49,235 nt of DNA from positions 1 through 49,235 of the forward strand of contig JASFYK010000001.1 of the NCBI GenBank assembly GCA_030055545.1, written 5' to 3'. Under the pieces are notes generated by a model that saw nothing but the letters and a program-made list of their open reading frames with translations, did not search any database and was not told where the DNA came from. Made by a program: the position numbers and the translations under genes. The number at the start of each line of letters is the position of its first letter. Position 1 is the stretch's first letter. This DNA is from Thermoproteota archaeon (lineage in GTDB: Archaea > Thermoproteota > Methanomethylicia > Methanomethylicales > Methanomethylicaceae). Shown in pieces: positions 41,362 through 48,675 of the stretch.

Positions 41362-43038
41362 ATGAAGCCAAATAGGTCAATACCGCCAGGGGTGATGATG
41401 ATCCTAACGATGAATTTCGCATACGTGAGGTTCAAGGACGGCATGAGTAGAGCACTATCTCCAGATCAGTACGATGTTATAGCTATACTCGAAGCATCAG
41501 ACTCCCTGAGGAAGAAGTGGAGGAGTGTGCTCAAGCTCTTCAGGGAGGAAAAGAAGAGGATAGACTTCATTTTCAGGATTTATTACCCAGTTTATCTCGT
41601 CAGGCTTGAGGGCAGAATTGTAGCGGTCGATGGGCTGGGGGTTCAGGAGAGCCACTTCAACGAAGATAGCCTTGCAGACGGAATGATACTGAGCTCAAAA
41701 ACAGTCTTCGAGCCAGTTTTCGGAACCGATTTGTGCAATTGGCTCGGGGAATGGCATGAGATGGCATCAGAAGCCGAAGAAATAAGGAACGGTTTCGCGC
41801 TCCCTCCCACGATTTCAAAGGAAGGTGCCAAGAAGGCAGCAACCGAGTTAATAAGGATCCATGATTTCAACTTGGAGACGGTCAAGAAGATCGAAGACAA
41901 AATTTCTGAGCTGAACGAAGAATACAATAAAGCCCTACTCGGGCTGGTCGAGGAACAGAAGGCGCTCCTTGAGAACTTCGACAAAAAAATTTCGTTGAAG
42001 AGCACTGAGATAGAGGGGCTTGAAACTTACAGCGAGATGAAGATGATCAGGGAGCTTAAGACAAACTTCAGCAAGAAGCTCGAATCGATAAAAAAACAGA
42101 AGGCTGAGGTCGAGCAGACTAGGCACAAGACTGCAGAGAGGATATCGGAGCTGGAAGGTGAGAAGGCAAAGCTGCTCTCGCTGAAGAATTCACTTTCCAG
42201 CAAAATAGCTTCTTTGAGCCTCAGGCTTGAGAGGCTCCGTGACGAGAAGCAGAGACTGAATTCGCAAGGGAACGACCCTAAGATGATCAGCGAGAACCTT
42301 ATCAATTCGGAGAAGATCAGAAGGGAAATCGACAATCTCCAGAGAGAGCTCGAAAGCTGCGTCTCAAAATTCAACCAGATCTCTGGCGAAATCAGTACGC
42401 TGACTGAAAGTTTGAACGGGCTTGACAAGCAGTTGGAGACTCTCAAAGAAAAGGAGAGATTACTGCCGTCAAAAGAGGAGGAGGAGGTAAACAAAGTCCG
42501 CTTGTGTTTTGCAGGAAGGCGCGAAAATCTCGTGAAAGAACTGATGGAGTTGACTGAAGAGAAGGAAAGAAGACTGACAGAAATAAAGACCAGAGAGAGG
42601 CAGGAAAGAGCAAAACACAACAACGAACTCCGAAGGCTGCAGTTCTTGCTCGCCAAGTCAAAAAATGACTTCCAGGCAGTGGAATCAATCATGCTACAAG
42701 ATGAGGGGGAGGCGAGGTGGGAACTGGAGATTTTGTACATACCGTTTTATGTTTACTCAATCGAGGGTGATTTCAGGATCCTTGAGCCCCAGATTCTCAT
42801 TGAAGAGGGAGGGAAGATAGCGAAGTCGGGAGGCACCTGCTTGGTGAGCGGGGGTCTCGAACACTTGCAGGGGAACTGGGATGCGCTGTCGCTGCTGCTC
42901 TTCAAAGCGAAAGACAGCTTCAACCTCCTATCCCTCCAGAACCGGAGGAGGATAATCTCGGCTGCAGAGTCACTCAGGTCTATGCGGGTCATAAATGACT
43001 TCCAGCTCTCCTACATCAGGGCGGTTGAGACGAAATGA
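41362..43038 (+). CDS. Long coiled-coil protein with duplicated end motif, unknown
   Basis: A 558-residue protein that I cannot assign. A globular N-terminal part (about 1-145) is followed by a long Glu/Lys/Leu-rich coiled coil (about 150-440, with a likely break near PKM at 306 and around 367-385) and a globular C-terminal part (about 450-558). Both ends carry the same 12-residue pattern: IYYPVYLVRLEG (73-84) and LYIPFYVYSIEG (458-469). It starts the coiled-coil/GT4/HMG-CoA reductase operon, its stop overlapping the next gene in ATGA. The start is uncertain: ATG 41362 lacks a ribosome site, while ATGs at 41395-41410 lie near GGGGTGATG. Confidence 0.75.
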   Translation: MKPNRSIPPGVMMILTMNFAYVRFKDGMSRALSPDQYDVIAILEASDSLRKKWRSVLKLFREEKKRIDFIFRIYYPVYLVRLEGRIVAVDGLGVQESHFNEDSLADGMILSSKTVFEPVFGTDLCNWLGEWHEMASEAEEIRNGFALPPTISKEGAKKAATELIRIHDFNLETVKKIEDKISELNEEYNKALLGLVEEQKALLENFDKKISLKSTEIEGLETYSEMKMIRELKTNFSKKLESIKKQKAEVEQTRHKTAERISELEGEKAKLLSLKNSLSSKIASLSLRLERLRDEKQRLNSQGNDPKMISENLINSEKIRREIDNLQRELESCVSKFNQISGEISTLTESLNGLDKQLETLKEKERLLPSKEEEEVNKVRLCFAGRRENLVKELMELTEEKERRLTEIKTRERQERAKHNNELRRLQFLLAKSKNDFQAVESIMLQDEGEARWELEILYIPFYVYSIEGDFRILEPQILIEEGGKIAKSGGTCLVSGGLEHLQGNWDALSLLLFKAKDSFNLLSLQNRRRIISAAESLRSMRVINDFQLSYIRAVETK

Positions 43039-44291
43039 GGATCCTATATGCAAGCCAGTCTTTCCTACCTAGCACTGGCGGGGTTTCATATTATCTCATG
43101 TGGCTCGGGAGAAAGTTGAAGGAAGCCAAACACGAAGTTGTATTCGTTAATATGAAGCCTCCTAAAGGAAAAGCCAAGGAAGAGATATCCGGGTTCAAAG
43201 TGTTCAGGGTTCCCGCCGAGGGGGAGTTTGACCAAGACACCCTGCGTGGCTACTCGAAGTTCAAAGAGCTCATTCTAAGGGTCTTCCACAACAGGGAGGT
43301 TCCGGTTGATATGCTCTATAATAAACACCTCTACGGTTACAACGAATACCTGAAGGTCAATGAATCGTTCCAGAGGGCTATTTCAGAAGCCGCAGATCGG
43401 GAGCATCCGGACATAGTCCATGTGCATGACTTCCAACTACTCCCCTGCCTGACCGGCCTCAAAAAAAATACTTGGCCCCTTGTCTTCACTTGGCATATAC
43501 CATTCACAGAAGAGGTGCACCCTGCCTGGAGGGAGGCAATGGTGGAGTACATGAAAGAAGGCTCGGCGTCGATATTTTCGACAAAGGGGTATGCGAGCGC
43601 AGCCATAAAGTCCGGAATTCCGTTCAATAAGGTTAGCGTCATACCTCCATTCATTGATGTGGAGCAGCCCAAAGCAAAGTTCAGGGAGAGATTCGGCATA
43701 AGGAATGACGAAAAGCTGATAATCTGCGTGGCAAGGATGGACAGATTCAAGGGACAAAGCACCCTCCTAGACGCTGCAGCTACGCTTGATCTCGATTACA
43801 GGCTCGTTTTCATCGGGAATGGCTCCTTCAGCAAAGACATCCTCAAGGTCAAGGACAAGGAAAGCTACGGCAAAGAACTAAAGGAGAAGGCAAAAAACAA
43901 TGTTTACTCGGGCAGGGTGATCTTCGCAGGCGCAGTCGACAGAGACCTGCTCATGGCTGCCTATAATGAATGTGACCTCGTCGTATTGCCGTCTGTGCAC
44001 GAAGGCTTCGGTCTAGCAATCACAGAGGGGATGGCATTTGGGAAGCCTGTGATTGGAACTGCTGTCGGCGGGATACCGTCGCAGATCTGGCCAGGAGTGA
44101 ATGGATACTTGGTCAAACCCAACGATCCTAGGTCACTCGCAGATGCGATTCGCCACATCCTGAAGAACGGCGAATTGGCTGAGGAAATGGGAAGGAACGG
44201 CAAGGCGATCTTTGAGAGATACTTTTCCTCAAGGCGAGGGGCTGAAGATCATATAGGACTTTATAATAGACTCCTCAAATTCGGGGGTTGA
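43035..44291 (+). CDS. Glycosyltransferase family 4 protein
   Basis: GT-B fold, retaining glycosyltransferase of 418 residues. It shows the N-terminal LPSTGGVSYYLMWLGRKL loop, IVHVHDFQLLP, FTWHIPFTEE, the nucleotide-sugar site VARMDRFKGQSTLLDA and the acidic HEGFGLAITEGMAFGKPVIGT. The last is the E-x7-E-like motif of GT4 (HEGFGLAITE). The HDFQLLP and HIPF pair recalls trehalose synthase/glycogen synthase relatives, but the acceptor cannot be read. It overlaps the coiled-coil gene and HMG-CoA reductase by 4 bases each. Confidence 0.88.
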   Translation: MRILYASQSFLPSTGGVSYYLMWLGRKLKEAKHEVVFVNMKPPKGKAKEEISGFKVFRVPAEGEFDQDTLRGYSKFKELILRVFHNREVPVDMLYNKHLYGYNEYLKVNESFQRAISEAADREHPDIVHVHDFQLLPCLTGLKKNTWPLVFTWHIPFTEEVHPAWREAMVEYMKEGSASIFSTKGYASAAIKSGIPFNKVSVIPPFIDVEQPKAKFRERFGIRNDEKLIICVARMDRFKGQSTLLDAAATLDLDYRLVFIGNGSFSKDILKVKDKESYGKELKEKAKNNVYSGRVIFAGAVDRDLLMAAYNECDLVVLPSVHEGFGLAITEGMAFGKPVIGTAVGGIPSQIWPGVNGYLVKPNDPRSLADAIRHILKNGELAEEMGRNGKAIFERYFSSRRGAEDHIGLYNRLLKFGG

Positions 44292-45571
44292 GGTGGCGAT
44301 TTTCTTTGAATGATAGGAGTGCTTTCAGCGGTTTCTACAAGAAGAGTGTCGATGAGAGGATAGAAATACTGAGGAAGAGTGCGGGTCTCGGGGAAGAGGA
44401 TCTCAAGAGGCTCAAAGATGGACTGCCAATCGAGCTTGCCAACATCATGGTCGAGAACGTAGTGGGGACGTTCCAGCTTCCGCTAGGAATCGCCACGAAC
44501 CTCAGGGTTAACGGCAAAGATTACCTCGTACCCATGGCAACTGAGGAGGCGTCTGTAATAGCGGCTGCGAGCCACGCAGCCAAGCTTGCCCTTCCGGAGG
44601 GGTTCAGGGCGACCAGCACAAGGCCAGTGGTCCGTGGACAGGTCCAGATAATCGGGCTTAGTGATCTTGCGTCACCCGCCCAGAGAATAATGTCAGCCAA
44701 GGAAGAACTGATTGAGGAGGCGAACAGGTTCGCAGGATCGTTACCCAAGATGGGTGGGGGGGTGATTGATCTCAAGGTCAAGGCATTTGAAGAGCCGAGG
44801 AGGATGCTCATCGCAGAATTTTATGTTGACTGCAGGGACGCGATGGGCGCAAACGCGGTGAACACTGTTGTAGAGGGGATCGCTCCAAGGCTAGAGGATC
44901 TCACCGGGGGGAGATGCCTTCTCAGGATCCTGTCAAACCTCGCTACCGAAAGGGTGTCCCGATCCAGCGTGGTTTTCAGGCGGGACGTTATTGGGGATGA
45001 GGTCGTAGATGGGATAATCGCTGCTTATGACTTTGCTTATGCCGATCCGTACCGTGCAGCAACGCACAACAAGGGGATTATGAATGGGATATCAGCGGTC
45101 ACCATAGCCACCGGAAATGACTCTAGGGCGGTAGAGGCAGGGGCGCATGCCTACGCTGCGCTCTCCGGGAGGTATCTCCCGTTATCCAAGTGGTGGAAGG
45201 ACGGGAAAGGGAACCTAGTGGGAGAGCTTGAGCTTCCGCTGGCACTAGGCATTGTCGGAGGCGCTACAAAGATCCACCCCGTGGCTCAGACCGTACTTAA
45301 GATAATAGGCGCTAAGAGCGCGAATGAACTAGCTGAAGTGATATGCTCGGTAGGGCTCGCCCAAAATTTCGCTGCCCTGAGGGCGCTAGTGAGCGAGGGC
45401 ATCCAGAGGGGGCACATGCGGCTCCATTCGAGGAATGTTGCGATCATGGCAGGAGCGGTGGGAGCGGAGATCGAGAGGGTTGCCAGCACGATGGTCGCTG
45501 AAGGCAATATCAGGGTTTCGAGGGCAAAGGAAATATTGGAGGGTTTGAGGGGGAGCTGCTCAGAGCAGTGA
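44288..45571 (+). CDS. Class II HMG-CoA reductase
   Basis: Makes mevalonate for archaeal isoprenoid lipids. Class II features are the N-terminal SAFSGFYKKSVDERI, VPMATEEASVIAAASHAAKL with the active-site Glu (86/87), DAMGANAVNTVVEGI (184-198), THNKGIMNG with Lys262, ATGNDSRAVEAGAHA with Asp278, and GHMRLHSRN with His376. The usual archaeal enzyme is class I. The length is 427 residues. The start is TTG 44288 inside the preceding stop, or TTG 44306 with GAGGTGG at 44290-44296, which would leave a more typical N-terminus. Confidence 0.92.
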   Translation: MRWRFSLNDRSAFSGFYKKSVDERIEILRKSAGLGEEDLKRLKDGLPIELANIMVENVVGTFQLPLGIATNLRVNGKDYLVPMATEEASVIAAASHAAKLALPEGFRATSTRPVVRGQVQIIGLSDLASPAQRIMSAKEELIEEANRFAGSLPKMGGGVIDLKVKAFEEPRRMLIAEFYVDCRDAMGANAVNTVVEGIAPRLEDLTGGRCLLRILSNLATERVSRSSVVFRRDVIGDEVVDGIIAAYDFAYADPYRAATHNKGIMNGISAVTIATGNDSRAVEAGAHAYAALSGRYLPLSKWWKDGKGNLVGELELPLALGIVGGATKIHPVAQTVLKIIGAKSANELAEVICSVGLAQNFAALRALVSEGIQRGHMRLHSRNVAIMAGAVGAEIERVASTMVAEGNIRVSRAKEILEGLRGSCSEQ

Positions 45572-45751
45572 AATCGCACCCACTGGGCATGAAGACACGG
45601 CATACTCAAGATCGCATTTCCCCATCTCGTTGACGACTTGAGACTTGCCCTCATGGTCGAGTTCAAAGACCTCAGGACAAACAACAGTACAGTTGCCGCA
45701 TCCGATGCAGAGATCCCTGTCGACCCGCGGTACTTTTGCCAAACTGTGCAC
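45560..45751 (-). CDS. Single-cluster [4Fe-4S] ferredoxin
   Basis: A ferredoxin of about 63 residues. Cluster ligands are CIGCGNCTVVCPEVF and a distal SSCPVGAI, giving one 4Fe-4S cluster plus a C-terminal cysteine, as in Thermococcus or Desulfovibrio ferredoxin I types. Acidic overall. GTG at 45751 lies about 28 bases from the TATATA at 45775-45783, so it may be leaderless; TTG at 45742 is another start. Its stop overlaps the end of the HMG-CoA reductase gene by 12 bases. Confidence 0.88.
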   Translation of the reverse strand: MHSLAKVPRVDRDLCIGCGNCTVVCPEVFELDHEGKSQVVNEMGKCDLEYAVSSCPVGAISLL

Positions 45752-45770
45752 CAACAAAGAGAGGGGCGGA

Positions 45771-45784
45771 TTAGTTATATAGAA
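45771..45784. promoter_or_regulatory. Shared, symmetric TATA element of two divergent genes
   Basis: TTATATAGAA on the plus strand reads TTCTATATAA on the minus strand. Its centre is about 25 bases from the GTG at 45804 (HD gene) and about 28 bases from the GTG at 45751 (ferredoxin). Both distances fit leaderless transcription from one TATA core. Confidence 0.5.
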
Positions 45785-45803
45785 TTGACGTTCAGTATTC
45801 GTC

Positions 45804-46379
45804 GTGGTTGGATTGGGTTTCGAGAAGCTTGCCAAGGCAGCCGCAGTTCTCAAGAACGTGCCCAGGACGGGCTGGATCCAGAGGGGAGTGCCTAGGGGAG
45901 AGGCCGAAACAGTTGCGGAGCACACATTCATGGTTACGGCGATCCTAGGCTACATATCGACCAGCTCCAGGGAACCGCACCTAAACCGGGAGAGGATGAT
46001 CCTCATGGGGATAATACACGACATTGGGGAGGCCGTCTCAGGCGATATCCCCAGAGGGCTCACCGAGAGGCTAGGGAAGAAGCTCAAGGAGGGGATCGAG
46101 ACCGAAATAATCAAGGGTATCTTTGACGACCCCGACGACGGCAGTCTAGCTGAGCTCTTCCTAGAGTACTTGGAGAGGGAGACGACCGAGGCCAAGGTAG
46201 TCAAAATCGCAGATCTTCTGGCCACGCTCTGGCAGGCTGAGGCATATCTCAAGAGGGGCTTCCCAGTCGGAGATATAATCGAATCCTGCAAAGAGGAGGC
46301 GCAGGGCATGATCGAGGAAATACGAGAGGAGGATCTCAGCCTTCTTTTGAAGGCGATCCTTGGGTCGAAAGGCAGATAA
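45804..46379 (+). CDS. HD-domain 5'-deoxynucleotidase-like protein
   Basis: HD-superfamily metal phosphohydrolase of 191 residues, closest in pattern to HDDC2/YfbR 5'-nucleotidases. The substrate segment NVPRTGWIQRGV (18-29) precedes AEHTFMV (His), IIHDIGEAVSGDIPRG (the HD pair with following E and D) and VVKIADLLATLWQAEAYLKRG. These are the family's metal and purine-pocket motifs. GTG start at 45804 is probably leaderless. Divergent from the ferredoxin gene. Confidence 0.88.
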   Translation: MVGLGFEKLAKAAAVLKNVPRTGWIQRGVPRGEAETVAEHTFMVTAILGYISTSSREPHLNRERMILMGIIHDIGEAVSGDIPRGLTERLGKKLKEGIETEIIKGIFDDPDDGSLAELFLEYLERETTEAKVVKIADLLATLWQAEAYLKRGFPVGDIIESCKEEAQGMIEEIREEDLSLLLKAILGSKGR

Positions 46380-46402
46380 ATCGATCTGGGTGTTTGATAA
46401 CC

Positions 46403-46684
46403 ATGGCAAAAGATGGAGAAGGACAGCAGGAGAAAGCGCCTGGAAACGGGGAAGAGAAGCAATACTACATGCCGATCCCAGCGGGGACGCCATACTCTGT
46501 TATTGCAGAAGCCGTCAACAGGTTTGGGGTCGAGCTGACGGAAAAAGAAGTGATCGTTCCTGGGATAGGGGAGAACGAGACAGCACCACTCACATGGGTG
46601 CTAGTCGGAAGCAGAGAGAGCCTTGAGAAAGCCCACGAATTCATTGTTAGAAAAATGACGGAGATGCTGGAGAGGTTTAGGTAG
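46403..46684 (+). CDS. 93-aa protein next to the MCR-accessory operon, unknown
   Basis: A 93-residue acidic protein. The first 20 residues are Gly/Gln/Glu-rich and probably disordered; then come YYMPIPAGTPYSVIAEAVN, VIVPGIGENE and a C-terminal helix EKAHEFIVRKMTEMLERFR. The middle looks like an alpha/beta fold, but I recognise no family. It lies 23 bases after the HD gene, and its end overlaps the convergent HTH gene by 8 bases. Confidence 0.65.
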   Translation: MAKDGEGQQEKAPGNGEEKQYYMPIPAGTPYSVIAEAVNRFGVELTEKEVIVPGIGENETAPLTWVLVGSRESLEKAHEFIVRKMTEMLERFR

Positions 46685-47180
46685 GCGCTTCGCCGCCTAG
46701 GTGAGCGCTCATACGCTTGTCCTCTTCTAGCATCTCGCTCTGGAGGTCTTTCACGATCTTCGCGATTGCGCTCAGGAAGATCTGCTCTACTGCTCTACCG
46801 AGCGAGGCCCCGAGCTCGTCGCAGAGATCCGATACCTTCTCGGAATTCCTGTCCAAGAATGAGTAAAAGGACTCTGCCACGACCTGGTATAGGTCTTCTT
46901 CCAACTCGGAGTCGCTTCCCTCACCGATCCCGATCGAGAACTCGAGCGCATAAAGGTCAGGCCCTTTCCCTTTTCCTGGGATCCGCCTGACCAATCTTGC
47001 GTTTACCAATTTATCCAGCCGGTCTGATGCATCCTTCTTGCTGATCAGGAGTACCTCCGACATCCGATCCATCGTCAGCGGACCCTTCTGAAGGGACAGG
47101 AGGGCTTCACGCGACTTGTCATCAAGTAGGGCGCTGCAGACCTCTGCAAGTTTTTCGTCAGGAACCACTAGGCATGCCAT
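46677..47180 (-). CDS. ArsR-like winged-helix protein in the MCR-accessory operon
   Basis: A 167-residue protein with a winged HTH at about 10-75 (ALLDDKSREALLSL, then MSEVLLISKKDASDRLDKL and a wing ARLVRRIPGKGKG). The C-terminal half is helical and acidic (SELEEDLYQVVAESFYSFL onwards) and could dimerise or bind a partner. ATG 47180 is preferred, with GGTGAT about 4 bases before; an earlier ATG at 47192 lies inside that site. It is the last gene of mcrD-mcrC-mmp5-HTH and overlaps mmp5 by 23 bases, so it is very likely made together with MCR-maturation proteins. Confidence 0.75.
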   Translation of the reverse strand: MACLVVPDEKLAEVCSALLDDKSREALLSLQKGPLTMDRMSEVLLISKKDASDRLDKLVNARLVRRIPGKGKGPDLYALEFSIGIGEGSDSELEEDLYQVVAESFYSFLDRNSEKVSDLCDELGASLGRAVEQIFLSAIAKIVKDLQSEMLEEDKRMSAHLGGEAPT

Positions 47181-47622
47181 TGTTATCACCAAGAGACTTG
47201 AGGAATGACCTTATCTTTGAGACCATTATCCTAGCATCGTCCTCTGTGCGCGGGTAAGGGACCACTACAACCGGAATTTCCCTACGCTTTAGTATGTATC
47301 GGATGAATTCGTTAGTTCTGCCACAGCTGGCGCACCCGAAAAGGGCCTCTGGATCCTCTACCACGATTGCTGCGTCTGCCTCTTCTATGAGCGGGCCGAT
47401 CAGTGCCAGGCGGCCCCTCACACCGGACGGGACCTCTATCGCAGCGTACTTCAACCCCCTCCTGGGGAACTCTGGGGTGATGTTCATCGGCGGAGAGTCT
47501 ATCTCCGGCTTCGAGAGGTTCTTCGCGACCTCCTCGCCGAGACCGAGCGGCGTATGCCCCTCACGCGTGACGAGGTCGTACAGGATTAGACTGTTGGGCG
47601 GAAATATGAACACTTTAGCCAA
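47158..47622 (-). CDS. mmp5: Methanogenesis marker protein 5
   Basis: A 154-residue methanogen-specific protein. Signature stretches are KVFIFPPNSLILYDLV (3-18), IDSPPMNITPEFPRRGLKYA (36-55), VPSGVRGRLALIGPLIEEADAAIVVED and a CASCGRTN motif (95-102). A CxxC pair suggests metal or thiol chemistry. The biochemical role is not known, but the family is restricted to organisms with methyl-coenzyme M reductase. TTG start with GGAGGA about 7 bases before; its start overlaps the mcrC stop. Confidence 0.9.
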   Translation of the reverse strand: MAKVFIFPPNSLILYDLVTREGHTPLGLGEEVAKNLSKPEIDSPPMNITPEFPRRGLKYAAIEVPSGVRGRLALIGPLIEEADAAIVVEDPEALFGCASCGRTNEFIRYILKRREIPVVVVPYPRTEDDARIMVSKIRSFLKSLGDNNGMPSGS

Positions 47623-48283
47623 TATTATTCCTCCCGAGTATCACTTCTCTGCGGTCTATCTTGCTCAACCAGAACTTCACTTTTATCACTATCTCATTCA
47701 GCTTGTCCCTTGGGCAGCTGACTCCCCGGACGACGCCTGTGACTAGGTCCACTATCACCCCGGCGCATTCGACCTTGCCAGGAGGCGGCCGAACCAGCCT
47801 AGTGATTATCCCGACCTTCGCAAAGTCCTCATAGTCCACAGGGGCCTCGCAGACAATTATCGCAGGTATGTCGACATACCTCAGGAACGACTTTGCTTTG
47901 TGAACCACATGACCGCTGATCCCGCCCAAGTGTATGAGTGCAAGCTTGAAACGCCTTATCTGGAATACCTCTTTTTCGTTCATGCCAGCCATCGATCCGC
48001 CAGGCGCGCCGCCATACGGCGAGTCGGGAGGGACGCCGGCCCCGGACTCGAGAACAAGTACGCTCGTCCGTATCCCCTGCTCCCTGAGGCCATATGTGAT
48101 CTCGCAGATCGGCTTGGTTATGTGTCGCTTCGAAGGTGACATCGCAATTGCGACTACCTCGAAGCTCTCGGATTCTGAAATTGTCCCCCGCTGGGCCAGA
48201 CCGCCGCCCTCTCCGATGCCCATCGACTCCCTGCAGTCGACAATCTGCACATCCCTGCCAATCGAATCCTGCAATCGGTTCAC
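47615..48283 (-). CDS. mcrC: McrC: MCR-activation protein
   Basis: A 222-residue homologue of methyl-coenzyme M reductase operon protein C, a component of the ATP-dependent MCR activation complex described from methanogens. Conserved stretches are QIVDCRESMGIGEGGGLAQRG (13-33), MSPSKRHITKPICEITYGLR (48-67), SGAGVPPDSP, IPAIIVCEAPVDYEDFAK and a TGVVRG..CP end. Conserved cysteines are C17, C60, C145, C173 and C190, some of which may bind a complex iron-sulfur cluster in this family. GTG overlaps the mcrD stop (GTGA). Confidence 0.93.
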   Translation of the reverse strand: MNRLQDSIGRDVQIVDCRESMGIGEGGGLAQRGTISESESFEVVAIAMSPSKRHITKPICEITYGLREQGIRTSVLVLESGAGVPPDSPYGGAPGGSMAGMNEKEVFQIRRFKLALIHLGGISGHVVHKAKSFLRYVDIPAIIVCEAPVDYEDFAKVGIITRLVRPPPGKVECAGVIVDLVTGVVRGVSCPRDKLNEIVIKVKFWLSKIDRREVILGRNNIG

Positions 48284-48606
48284 CTTTCCAACCCGCGGAG
48301 GTAGTCCTTGACGGTCGGCCTCGGCTTGGTGAACTGCCCTACTCTCACATCGTAGCCATAGGGCATGGTCTGGTCGCAGACAGGCTTCAGCTTTGCAATG
48401 ACATCTTCAGGCGCGAAGCCAGTTTTCACTACAATTATGAACCTGCCCGTGAGTCGCCCTCCTCCGGAAAACCTAGGACCGTGGGTCAGAACCTCCTCGA
48501 CCCCCTCGGTATCGCGAATTATCGCGGCTAAATCTTTTGCCTTCTTGTCGCTCATCAATCGCCTTGGCATGACCTCGATTTCCCTGAATTGAGCTTGCTG
48601 AGACAT
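48280..48606 (-). CDS. mcrD: McrD: MCR-associated protein D
   Basis: A 108-residue homologue of methyl-coenzyme M reductase operon protein D, which binds immature MCR in methanogens. It opens REIEVMPRRLMSDKKAKDL (8-26), then VLTHGPRF, FIIVVKTG, and the family end MPYGYDVRVGQFTKPRPTVKD. It is shorter than the euryarchaeal form (about 140-160 residues) in the central loop. First gene of the four-gene operon, with no mcrB, mcrG or mcrA adjoining it in this window. Confidence 0.88.
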   Translation of the reverse strand: MSQQAQFREIEVMPRRLMSDKKAKDLAAIIRDTEGVEEVLTHGPRFSGGGRLTGRFIIVVKTGFAPEDVIAKLKPVCDQTMPYGYDVRVGQFTKPRPTVKDYLRGLER

Positions 48607-48675
48607 CCCGGATCACTAACCTATAAATTAATCAGGGATTTAATAATGTAGTGCTACCGCTGGAGTGAGGCCCCA
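48607..48675. promoter_or_regulatory. Divergent promoter between mcrD and mmp3
   Basis: Only 69 bases separate the two starts. Leftward, TAATTTATAG (opposite strand of 48621-48630) lies about 20-24 bases before the mcrD ATG, so the message is nearly leaderless. Rightward, ATTTAATA at 48637-48644 is about 36 bases before the mmp3 TTG, which also has GGAGTGAGG at 48662-48670. The two TATA-like elements are about 12 bases apart. Confidence 0.5.
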
